A stretch of 64,000 bases of DNA from Bimastos eiseni (Eukaryota > Annelida > Clitellata > Crassiclitellata > Lumbricidae), in the NCBI GenBank assembly GCA_959347315.1, contig OY365819.1:23268589-23332588 (forward strand). Direction: 5' to 3'. Each line of letters opens with the position of its first letter. Position 1 is the stretch's first letter. Shown piece after piece: positions 33,001 to 45,700 of this stretch. The notes beneath the pieces were generated by a model, which did no database searches, was not told the origin of the DNA, and saw nothing but the letters and a program-made list of their open reading frames with translations. A program made the translations under genes and the position numbers.

Positions 33001-36000
33001 TATGCCTCCGTCCTTCTTGCTCAGGGCTAAAAGGTTTGCCCCATAGATGACCTCATTCACCTCTTCGGGTAGACCTCCCTTTAGAAGCAGATTGACAAGG
33101 TCAAACAGATGTTGCCCGATGTTGTCATCTACTCCATAGGCCATCAGATCCTTTAAGTGTTGTGGAGTTATGCCATCTGGACCACCAGCCGAACCCGCAG
33201 GGAAAGAGGAGATTGCCCTAGCGACATCTTCTTTAGAAACTTGAAGCGGGGTGAAGCGATCGGAACTGTCTGGATCACACGGTGTTCTCCTGTCCACTGG
33301 TGCAGGCGGGTGCTTTTTCTTAAGCGCGGCCAGAGTTTCCGGTGTATCCAGCGCCGGTTTATCCTCGCTGCAGATTAGACGGATGGCTGCTTTGAAATTG
33401 CCTTCCTCCAGCTTGCTTGCAACTGTTGAGGCTAAATACCTGGCGTGGTCGCATTTAGCGGACTGGAGCTTACGACTTGACGTCAATGGCAATTCATCGT
33501 TAGTCGACTGGTCTGGTCCCTGCAGTCCCCATTCAGTAATGCGGGACAAAATCATCTTGGTCATGTTGTGCTTTCGTCCACCTCTTCTTGGTTTCACTAG
33601 TACAGTTCCATCGAAGGCCAGCAAATCGAACCATTTTGCAACGCAATTTGGTTCTCTTACAATTGCTTGGATTATATCGGCCAGGAGAGCAGCACAAGAT
33701 GGCCTTGCTGCTTTTGGGATTCTCTTAATTAGAAGACCGGGTGGAGCAGGATGTGAGAGCTGAGAAGCGATCGGCCCAACGTCCGTCGACAGCTCCCGTG
33801 AGTAAGAGATCTGCACGCTCTACTGATCCTAAGACATTCGATCGGCTCGCCTAAACTCATGCATTTATTGAGATGCACCTTTTGCCACGACCACCCGCGT
33901 CTATGGGCTTACGACGATCTGCTGTGAGGAGGGATCGAGCGAATTACGATTAATTATTATTATTATTATTATTATTATTATGTCACATATAGTGTTATTC
34001 ATCATTGGCATTGCCAACGGATCTGTCCTCAGGCTATCTGGGTCGCCGCTTGTCAGTGGATTGTAATCTTGACATAGTGCCCTGAAAAGCCACCGCATTG
34101 AAACGTTGGATCAATGCCGACAAGTTCTGGAAAAGGAAGTTTGTCTCTCGGGTGTCACCGGTAGTTGTCGAAAGTCGGCGTCCAGTCTCAGACAGAAAGG
34201 CGAGGCCCTCACTATTGAGGGGACCGAAGGTTTCTATAGCGATTGGAACAAAAGTGTATTTCTTCTCTAGCTCAGAATATTTTGTGTTTCCTTGTGGCTG
34301 CTATCTCCGCCGCTCCTCCAGCTGTGGAAGCTGTCTCGGGGATATAAGAAGCGGCCACTGTGTCCACCACAGTCGCGTCCCAAAGTAAGGTCCGCCCCCC
34401 ACCCCACGGTATCAGGGTCTGCCCGTCCAGTCTCTGTCCATCTAATCTGGAAGGACCTGACGGTTCCTTGACCACTGGAATACCGGCTCTGTTGAGGCTG
34501 CGATGGATAAGGTCGTTGATATTACAGTGTCTTGCTTGACGGCCAAAACCCAACGAACAGGACAGGCCATGTGCGCCTCTGGCAGAGACGAAGGCGCCGC
34601 ATGCGCAGGTGTGCGGCTCGCAGATGGCCACCCCTAATCGTAGGCCGACCGCCACCCTCACGGTATCGTCCTCCAGTTTGAGATCGCGAGAAACGAGCGG
34701 GAGATCGTATAGCCAGTCCGAGGCGTGCGGTGATTGCAAGGCCCACCTTAGTCTCGCCTGGTCGCAGGGATCTTGTAGCTTTTCTTCTAGTGCAGACAGA
34801 ACCGCGTTTAACAGCGGTCTGTCAAAGTGGGCTTGTTTATGGCCTGGCGGCGTCGGGGCAGAAGCTTCGGTAAGTTGAAGCCAGGTAGACATCGCCGAGT
34901 CGCATGCTGAGTCCGATTTCACCGCTGCTGATTCTAAGATGAGGGACTGGATCTGGAGAGTGCCCGCGGCTGAAGCCAAAAAGGCGGGAAGTGCCAGCGA
35001 GGACGACCTCCTAATTCCCAATCCTCCCATCGTGATCGGGAGAGTGGCGTGACCCCATTGGTCATCGGTCATCGAAATGTTGAAGATTCGCTCGATCCCT
35101 CCTCGCAGCAGATCGTCGTAAGCCCATAGACGCGGGTGGTCGTGGCAAAAGGTGCATCTCAATAAATGCATGAGTTTAGGCGAGCCGATCGGATGTCTAA
35201 GGATCAGTAGAGCGTCTTGTCTAGCGATTAGTTGCAACCTGTCGAGGGCAATTCCGAGGTCGGCCACACAGGTGTCGATGGCTGAAAGCAGGGCATCCGT
35301 CGGGGAGAGCGGAGCCCCTAGGAGCACGGCCGATGATGCATTGACTCGGGCGAACTGTCCTAGGAAGCCTTGACTAAAGTCGTTGATATGGGCGTCGGAA
35401 GAAATGAGTTCGGTAGGCAGAGAAGGAGAGGTCCCAAAGGATCGACCTGTTGCGAACCTTCTTGCGATTGTATCGTGAATCTCCCGAATTTCAGAGATGT
35501 CGCCTCTGCGCAGACAAGATGGCAATATGCGGATAAATCAGGAATGAGTTCGTCCGCTGATGCGAGCAAGAAGTCTCGGTGCAAGCTATTGAAAGCGTTC
35601 GAGATGTCAAGCTTCACCATTATTGAACTCGTATCCATGCTGGTCAGGAATCGTCTAGCGGCGTGGGTTTTAGCCTCGCAGCCTCCGGGAACACCAACCC
35701 CCAGTTGTTTAGGGGTTAGGTACGGCGTGACACGTAGGACGGCGTATGCGTTGGCGCATTTAGATGCGAGTCGACGCCACACGTATCCAATGGCTATTGG
35801 TCTTAGACCAACACAGCCTTTACGGAGGGCGAAAAGTGTACCTCCGAATAAGATGCGCCGTACCTCTTGAGGGCAGATGCCGGCCAGTAGTAGATTGATA
35901 AGAGCAGTCGTCGCTCTCAGCAGTCCAGGTCCCGCGTCTGGATCTCCAATCAGTTCCGCCACGTGTTGGTGGCGCAGCCCATCAGGGCCGCCCGACGACC

Positions 36001-36728
36001 CCATCGGGAAAGAGCGCATCATTGTGCGAATCTCCAGCCCTGTGGCCTGGAAGGGTGCGCTTGAGGTCGATCGAAGGATGGCTGGGCGGTTACGCGGCGG
36101 GGCAGGATGTTTTTGGCATAGAAGTTCCAGTGTCTCTTCATTAATAGGCGCTGGGGTGTCGTCAGAACAAAGTATGCGAGCTGCCACACTAATGTTTCCA
36201 TCCTCCAGTTTTGCGGCTACCGCCGCCGCCAGCGCCTGTCTTCCATTCGAGCCCGTTGGCCTCTGTGCTTCGCGGGTGTCCGCGTCTGGTTGGAAGATAG
36301 TGTCGGCCAAAGTCAGCCATCCGTCATAAAAAAACTGCAATGCGCTTTTTGACAATGGCGTCGGCCGCCCCTCAAAGGAGTTTCCAAAGTTCCCGCACCA
36401 AAGGCGAGGAGGCGCCGCCATCCTGCGAGGTTCGCAGGGTCCGCCAAAATGGACTCCATAATGTCGGTTAGAAGGCGGCCAGCTCCTGATCTAGCTCCTT
36501 TGGGAAAATGCCTGAGAAAACCTCGTGAGAGGCAAGGGTGTCGCATCAACCTGACGGGTCTCTGGTCCGAATTAGGGGCGGCATCGGTCGTCCGTTCTTA
36601 GTTAATCGTGATTTGTTCGGGATTCGCATTTGTCGCGACGGTCACCGAGCCAAAAGGTGTCAAAGGGAATCCTGAAGATAAGGGCGGCTTATTCGAACCC
36701 GGACATGGTTTGGCCCTGGCCAATAGGC

Positions 36729-36780
<52 letters not shown>

Positions 36781-39700
36781 ATCATTACTATTATTACTAT
36801 TGTTAGGTAACTCTGTTCGGCTTCGAAGTGACTTCTCTAGGCTATAGCCTATGAGGGCAATAGGCTATTTGTACACCAGCTGGAACAGATGACGATGTAT
36901 ATAGAGGATGGGCTGTAGATGCCTATGTCTTATGGGTTGAGTTTGTGTTTGAGTCTCGGACAGATGTGTCGCCACGTCGGGCTCTCACAAATCTCCGTTT
37001 GTATTACGTAAGGCTGATTAGTTAAGTGTTTAACAGTTTTCAGAGGATATTTGCTATTATGCTCATAAGTTGAGAGAGTCATTGACGTTGGTGACGTTCG
37101 CCGTCTGTTTGAGAGTGCGTTGATGTTTCGTGTTTTGGACTTTGGAGTACACTTGAAAATTTAAGAACTTAGTTTGTTTCTGTTTATTTTGTCTTATAGT
37201 TTTGTTGCGACTTTCAATACAAGAATGAACCTTTGGATAACGAGCTTATTTAGAGGGTCGTAACACTATTGTTATTTTTTTGCCATGAGGTACTTCGTTC
37301 TACTAGCGACTTATAAACTACTACTATGCTGTCGGATTATTTGTCTGGAGGGTCAAGCCTCGTCTTCTGGGATGGAAGAAAAGGTGTTATTAAAAGCCAC
37401 ATGATCAAAGCGCTGGATGCAAATTGACAAGCGTTGATAGAGGAACTTCACTTCGCGCTTATCACCACCAGTCATGGAGGAAATTCGATCGCCACCCTCG
37501 TTGATAAAATCAGCTGCAGATGGGTCAATGGGACCCATGGTTTCAGTGGCCACATGTTGAAAGATGTGTGTGGCCGTGAGCCCACCGCATTTCAGGGTCG
37601 TGCGGTCAGCCACCTTAAGAGACGCAGGACCCGATTTTAGGCCCCATGTAGGAGGCAGCGCAGGTTTGGAAAATTGCGGCGTCCCATGCCGTATATCTCA
37701 CGCCCACCCATGGAATGAGTGTTGCTCCATCGGGCCTTCTGCCGTCTGATCGAAATAGGCCAACAGATTCCTTTACACTAGGGACTCCAGCCCTCTGGAG
37801 TGCCCACCAGAGCATGTCGTTGATGGCTTGATGTCACAAGGAGCGACCCTGGGCTCTCCTACATACAAATCCGTGTTCACCCTCCGGGCCCAACACCTCC
37901 CCACACTGACATCTGTGGGGGCAACACAGGGTCAGGCAGAGGGTCGATGCGGCTGAGGCCAAATAGGCAGAAGAAGCCAGCGAAGCGACCATGCGGACAC
38001 CGAGTCCGCCGTCCTTTATTGGTAGCCACTGGAGATCGTCGAGGGAGCAATTAACTATTGATTCCAGGCCGGTCTTCTGTATTTCATCCAGACTTTCGAG
38101 GGCGTGGTGACCAAAGCAGGGAGAGCACCTAAGGAGCTTCGAGGCTCCAAAGGACGATCGAAGCAGAATCAGAGCTGTCATGGACTTCCTATCTTGTTCG
38201 GATTATCAAGACCGGGCCTGTCCATGCAATTCACTCCAAACCGGTGTTAATATAATACAACTTTAATAGTAAGTTAAAATCATGTGTACAACTGAAATAT
38301 CGTTGATTATAAATGTTGACAGAATCGACAGCGACCGTGACCACGCCTGCAGTTCTCTACACCGGCTCAAAGCTCCACAATGCACAGTCCGCCTGATATA
38401 TATATATACCAGTGTCTAAGATCCTTAGCGTCATTAAAGGGCCTTTGAAGTCTCGCATCAAAGGGCGTTACATTGTCTGATTCCCTCGGTCCTAGCGACC
38501 GTGCCTATTCATAAATCACGTCGGTGTCTTTTCATAGTTCACTCATCTATTCACAAATGTTCCGCTTGTCTTGTGTTGAAGGCTACCAACCGGTTAAATC
38601 TGGCTCTGGCGGGATTTACTGCCCATCGCCTCTTCTGTTCTCCTGCCCTGCTTCAGTGTAGACGTTTCGCCTCCGGCTATTGATTAGCCCCAGGTCCTCG
38701 CTCGATGCGTCGGTGTAGTCAGCTTCCGAATCGAGGCCTTTCGATAGCACCTGTTACTCTCCATCGGGACAAGAGCATTGGTAATCTGCGCATTTTGTCT
38801 AAAGCACCACGATGCAATCTGCATTGGCTCTCTAAGGATGTGTCTAATGCTTCACCCAAGAAAATGGGAGCCCCAGGAGCTCAAGATCGGTAGCCTCTAC
38901 CCTGGTGTAGTTGGAAAGCCATTAGGGCCCCGGCTGATCCTAACGGAGGGATAAGAGGGTCTAGTGAGCCAGAGAGCGAAGCGCATGATGAGAGGCAGCT
39001 GAAGTGGACCGATGAATAAGTCATAAAAGTACGTTGGAGCTTAACTGACCCATGTAAGATAAGGAGGGGGAGTATCTAGAGCGGAATAGGAGCAGTAGCC
39101 GGAAGTCAGTGGATGTGATCGGTCGGAGAAGTTAGCAGAATGTGAGTAGACCGGAGGAGATGGACAATCAGCCAGTCAGATGAGTCAGCAGCCATTGTAT
39201 GTCAGTAAGTGTGATAAACGAGTGGAATCCGTTGTTTGTCTCCATGAGTGGATGTGAGACTCCACTGCTTTGACTCTTTCACTTGTTACTCTTCCAGCTT
39301 TCTGTGCCCAGTATAATCATCTTTCTCCTTCCAATGAAAGTTCACATCGTTTACAGCCCTTGATTTATGAGTTGCTCTATAAAATTATCTCAATAGAAAT
39401 AAGCAAATTAAGTTGAAACTGGAGCAGCGTAGCGACGACACTCACATTGCTCCAATGCCTCCAATTGTGTGCAGATTCCTGAGAAAGGAGAGTGATGTTA
39501 GATTTGGATACTGTGCTTCCAAGGCGAGGATTCCTGTTATCTCCTCGATATCCTTCAGTATCTCCAAATCAGCGACTTGAATTTTAGGACCGATGGCATG
39601 CCTTTAAACAAACATAAATGTTATTCCTAACATAAAATATAAATGTAGGCTGCAGAATGATTGCATTGCAAATACGCGTCCAATTAAGTGTTCAACTAAG

Positions 39701-42700
39701 TATGCAAATATCTACGTTCGTACTTGCTTACGTACACACATGGAACATTACTGGCAGTCGACTTAAAGAGCATCATCGGGACAACAAGTAATCAAAACGG
39801 AGATGAAGAAACCAATCTTCGATCGATTTATTGACGAACCGGATATTCAACAGGCGCGCAGGAACCGTTCAAAGGAACCGTAACCACCAAATGCTTGCAG
39901 AGATTGAGGCAAAAGAAAGCAAAAGATTGTAAAGGCCAGAGTCAACAATCGATATCAGCATACAATGAAGACCAATTGCACAGGGAGATCGATTCGTATA
40001 TCCTGCAATTAGATAATTTGTATAGCGCCGCTACCAGAGACATCAGCCACAGGCGTGCGCTGTGCTAGCCTAAACGACGTTTAAAGTGCATGAAGAGCAG
40101 CATATTCGTCAGACAGCATAATATTATAACTGTTGAGATGACTAGAGGTGGCGTTGAGAGGAATCGCCACTCGCAGCTCAACCAACAAAATACTTTTGAA
40201 CTAGAGTGATCACGACACCTAACTCTCTAAGTTCCAGAAGTACATGTGTGTAGAGTCGAAGATAACTTGGAGACGTATCCATCTCTAGCCCAGAAAGGAC
40301 CGATGTTTTCCCATGGGCCCCTACATGCCCCGTATATGGCTCCAATCAAATGCACATGGAAACACTAGCAGGACATGAGCAGATGTGATCCACATCGTTT
40401 ACACACGGTCCGCAGACAGTAGCAGACTGAAGATGACAGGGGGAGTGTCCGGAAAACCCTTGAATGCAAGGAACAACTTGTCGTCCAATGATCTGATTCA
40501 GTCAAGACATCACGTGATTGTTGATCGACGTAGAGCCAACTATATGTACATGTACTCTCTCGCTCTGTTGCACAGCTTAAGTCTTCTCTCTCTCTCTGAA
40601 GGCGTACCTCTGTATACATATCTTCCGTATATCTCTGTAGGTGGACAATCGCAGTCACAAATGTCAGAATAAAACATACCAAACGCAGTCAATATCTGAC
40701 GAAAGTGAAACACAATTTGGGGAACGAAGACTTTGTAACAGCAATGATTAAAAGATTGACAGAGAAAACTCTACATAAGATAAAATAAGCAGCCTTACAA
40801 CAAGACGACTGCCATTTAAAGTAATCACTGTTGATTGTAATAATCGAAGATGATATTAGACATCTATTGGCCAATAATTGTACTCATCCGATTAGCATTC
40901 GGAAGAATGGCTAAGACATTATGGAAAAAGAGGAAACCACTCATTGAACACAGGCAAGATCACTTAGAATAGTAAGCATAGAGGACACAACGCATCATTA
41001 ACATATAATTGTATCGACCATAATGCTGGACATTGAGAAAGCAAGACGAACACGAACAACAGTAATCATCTAATTACTGATAATTGTAGGAAACCGACAG
41101 CTGCAAAATTAATAACGATGAAATGAGACAATCTTAGAACAATTATGTATTATCATGGAAGACTGCGGTTGTTTCAACGTGAGGAGCAATAAATTGGCAA
41201 CAAACCACGCGATGAAACAGGATATAAAGAAGTGAAGCGAAAGAAGGGTAGATGTACATAAAATGCGGAGATGACAAAAGACGAAAAAAATGAGAACATA
41301 AAAAAATCTGACAAATTAATAGCGTAAAGAATGGTGACACTCTTTGAATATGACGATAGTTTATTTGCACTCCATCGACGTGAAAAAATCAACGAAAATT
41401 ATTATTATTTCCTATAATATAGGCCTCCTAATAATTTTCATAAAAATTTTTAAAACTGACATTTTTATGATCACAAATAGCCTATAATATGAACGAATAA
41501 TGACAAGTTATCAACCTATAAATAAACCATCTGATGAATAATTAATCTGAGAGTGATTGTTGTGTCATTACCCGATGAAACCGTTTTTACTAATCTGAAG
41601 GCTTCCTTCCACTTTCGTGCAATGATTGAACTGGGCGAGGTTGTTGCCATGAAGCCAGAATTCAGTTCCGTTACAAGCTGAAAACATAGACAAGACACAC
41701 AAATCTATGTAGGCCTACGTTACATTGCGAACTAATTATCTGAATTTCCAACGCTATTGTTAGATAATTATTTCGTTATCAGCCAATGGATGAATTAGCA
41801 ATATCCCAACTTTCCTCTGATGCTAATGTAATATAATTATAAAGTAAAGAGTTGGATAGAACGGAATTCAATTGACTCAACTTGGAAACTCAGTGCATGC
41901 AGTCCATCTGATATCCATCTTGTTCAATTCACGAATTTCGTAGCCTACTATTGACATTTTTCGCCGATTTTATTTTATACATAGGTTGTAGCGGATTATA
42001 GCCTTCTCAATATTACTTGTTACTGCTCTTAATTAATTATATGTAGGCTACAATAAGCAAGGTAATTTATTGTGACTTCTATGTAATTTGCAATGGCATT
42101 ACTAATAATATTATATTAATGACTTTACACCTATTATCTGCATCCACGAATCCGGCGACAAGTTATTTGCATGACGTGACGTTTTGGATTATTGCCAAGG
42201 AATTATTGTCAAAAGAAACAAATCGAAGTTTGCCTGTTCATGAACTATAGACGTACTTCGGATATTTTGAGGGTTTAGAAACGTTTCTTACGTGGCGCTC
42301 AATTGGTGGTACGTTTGAATGCGTTCTTCGTAGCCGAGATCGTTGACCAGTAAGACGTTATCTGTTGCGATTTACCTCGTTTGAAGATACAGTAGACCTA
42401 CTCTGCTGAATTTACTGTGCTCCGACGAGTTTTTCGAAGCGCTTACACTTCACTGGATTGAGTCTTCCGAACGAGGAAGGGCTTCACCGTTAGCATAAAC
42501 AAGGACTTTGCCGTTAGCCAAGGACGATCCAGGATCTGTCTACACGTTGTCCCTTTTGGGTCCATTATAATATATTATAGATTAAATGAAGCCACTTTAG
42601 GTAAATAGGCGTTGTTTGTGATGTTGTAGAACTCTATTGTTTGACATTCTTTAATTACAAATACGACAAATCTACCAAAATGACTACTATTGTTTTCCTT

Positions 42701-45700
42701 ATCTTCTTTCATCCAATGCAATTTAGCTCTTTTCAACCAGTTCGACGCAGCAAAAGGAGGTTAGCCGTTAATTCAGTAAACAATAAAAATATAATTCGGC
42801 TCCTTATTTCGGGTGTGATTTTTACGGCATGTCTCGCGTCTGTCTTGGGTTTTTAGCTGTTTACAGGACAGTTCCGCCGTCTTCAGTGCTCGTTTAGTTA
42901 CTAAATGAAGTCACGCAGCTCGAAGCAGGACGCTTTGGCGCAGATCGCTGATACAATATATAATGTAATATGAAGCTGGATCGATTAAAAGAATTCTGCT
43001 AAACAGGGAGCTGAAATAATCGTGGAATCCTTTTAGTCAAAATATTTTCATCATTACCGCATCCAAATAAACGACATTACTTTTCATCAATACAGCTTCC
43101 ATTTAAGCATAATTATTTCCATCAATCCAGCTTTCATTTGAGAATGATTATTTTCATCAATCCGGCTTCCATTTAAGCATGATCTTTTCATCAATCCAGC
43201 TTCTATTTAGGCATCAATATTTTTATTAATCCAGCTTCCATTTAAGTATGGTTTTTTATCAATCCAACTTCCAGTAAGGTAACATTTTCTTCATTACTCT
43301 AGCTTCCATTTAAGCATTTTTTTTATCAATCCAGCTTCTATTTAAGCAGAATTTTCTTCGTCAATCCAGCATCCATTTGAGCATATTTATTTTCATCAAT
43401 CCAGCTTCCATTTGAGCATATTTATTTTCATCAATCCAGCTTCCGCTCAAGCATGATTCGTTTCGTCAATCCAGCTCCCAGCATAACAGTTTACTTTTCA
43501 ATGATCCAGCTTCTATTTAAACATGATTCTATTTACCGATCCATCTTCAAATCTACAATCGACGCTCGCGAGGCTTAACCTGATTTGCCATGAGGAATAA
43601 TTGACGACACTAATTCCCTCATAATTATGGTCATCTACCACTTTAATTAAGGTGGCAGATGACCATAATTATGAGGGATATGCGCCAAAAACTTCCTGCG
43701 CCATAACGTCACGTACTGCACGCAGCTTCATATTATGCTGTAGGTGCAGTGCATTTGATTTACCAGATTATCCCAGATTATCCCAGTCGCCTTTGGACAC
43801 TAGAACGCAAGAGCCACCGTAGAACAATTACTATTATTATGAAATGTAGTGTGACGCCTAATGTTGTTTTAATAATGGTTTAATTTTAGTCTTAGTTTTA
43901 GTTATGATTGTTAGTCTTCATTTTTAGTTTTAGTTTTAGTTACGATTGTTTATCAACCATAGTTTTAGTTTTAGTTGTAGTTTCTATGTCTCAAATATAG
44001 TTTTAGTTAGTTTTAGTTTTGTCTATTATAGTTTTAGTTAGTTTTAGTTTTGTCGAATAAAGTTTTAGTTTTAGGTCGCTGATTTTAGTTTAAGTAAGCC
44101 AATTATAATTTAGCTCAAGTATGCTAGTTACAGCTTTAGTAATTTAATATCAATTTAAGCTATAGCAATAATTTTTTAATCTAATTTAATTCTAATCGAA
44201 CTCAATGGTAGACCATAATTGTTATGGTCTACCACTGACATTCGTCACAGGTGAGGCCAAACACGAGCAAAATGAAAATTCCTACATTTCTGAATATATT
44301 AAGTGAACTTTTCGCAGTAAGTTCCATACATTTTTGCTAAATAATAAATATAGGATTCGAATTCGCGGTAAACGGTAACCGGTAACCGGAAGTAGACACA
44401 TCTCATTCTCCTCATGTGTCTTAGAAGAGATACTGTATGGTACGTCACATCATTTGCAGAATTATATACAAATAATGCAAACAACGAATACGCGCCTAAG
44501 TTAGGAACATTTTCAGGCAGATACATTTGTTTTATTCCGGCTAAATATCGTTTTAGCTTTCGTTGCATCTATTTTCGCTTTAGTTTTAGTTGTCACAATT
44601 TTAGTTTTAGTTTTCGTTGCCTGTCTAATTTAGTTTTAGCTTCAGTTTTCGTCAACGAAAACGCTTACATTTCGTTAATTGTCATTTTCGTTTTAGTTAA
44701 CGAAAACAACACTAGTGACGCCTCTTCAACTGGTAATATGCTGAAATGCCTACCATTACAAGATGACGAGTGAATGGATCGCCCCCAAGCGGTTACGACA
44801 CTTCTAAATTATATTACTAGTGACGATGTTGGACAAAGAACGGCGTTTAATTTTTTTGAACTCTCACAAGACCTGCTCTGATTTTTAATGTTTGAACGCC
44901 TATTACTCTCATACTCATCATCCTACTAACCATGCCCTTGTCACTTCTTTCTCCATATCATTCGTTTCATCATGTCTACGTTGACTATTTGTAATCCCAT
45001 CCTCTTCTCGTTTCTTCGTAAACTTTATGACCCTACATTTGGTGCTGTCCTCGTCTATGCTTTGGCTTCCCCAGATCAATCAATCAAAAATACTTGATAT
45101 AGCGCCCCCTGAAGATATCTACTCAGGGGCTTCCTATAAGATCCCAGTCTATGTTTTCATTGGATTTCCGCAACTCGTTTCTTGATTTAACGATTCAGAA
45201 GGTAATAAAAGTATTCTTACTTTTCGGACATACTTCACCTTTGCAGGGAACGCACTTCCTTTCATCAGTCGTCTTGTCCTCCATGTGACCCTCGATGCAT
45301 TTAGCAACACACGCATCATTCTGTTTGAACAGATTCTCTGAATGATAAACAGCGGAAGATGTAATACATTAATATTATTATGAATACATAAGCAACCTTA
45401 CAAGATAGACAGAGGTCTTCGGTCAGGGTCGAATTGATCAAAGTCGACAGATAATTTCAAAAAATTTTGGCCCATGCGCGTGGAAATGACTGATTTTCCA
45501 CCACAGTATTACGATGAATGAAGTGTACCTTGCACCAGCGTTGTCTGAATATAACTTAACCGAAATGCCTTGAAACCGTAATATCTGGCTTCATTTGTCT
45601 CTTCTCCGAGAGCTTACATGGATTTATTATCAGAAGCATCGTTCATGATAAACAATTCATTGATACGAAAATACTCGGCTACACTACAGGGGAGTACACG

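Noticed and set aside
33251..33763. Long + strand frames over the retrotransposons (also 35370-35870 and 35877-36329)
   Set aside because: They are shadows of GC-richer RT coding sequence on the - strand and have no domain of their own.
36960..37320. Solo LTR between retrotransposon copies
   Set aside because: No terminal dinucleotides, target duplication or second copy could be identified.
39061..39310. Polypurine tract plus 3' LTR
   Set aside because: The purine run is suggestive, but no TG...CA ends, matching second LTR or adjacent pol sequence was found.
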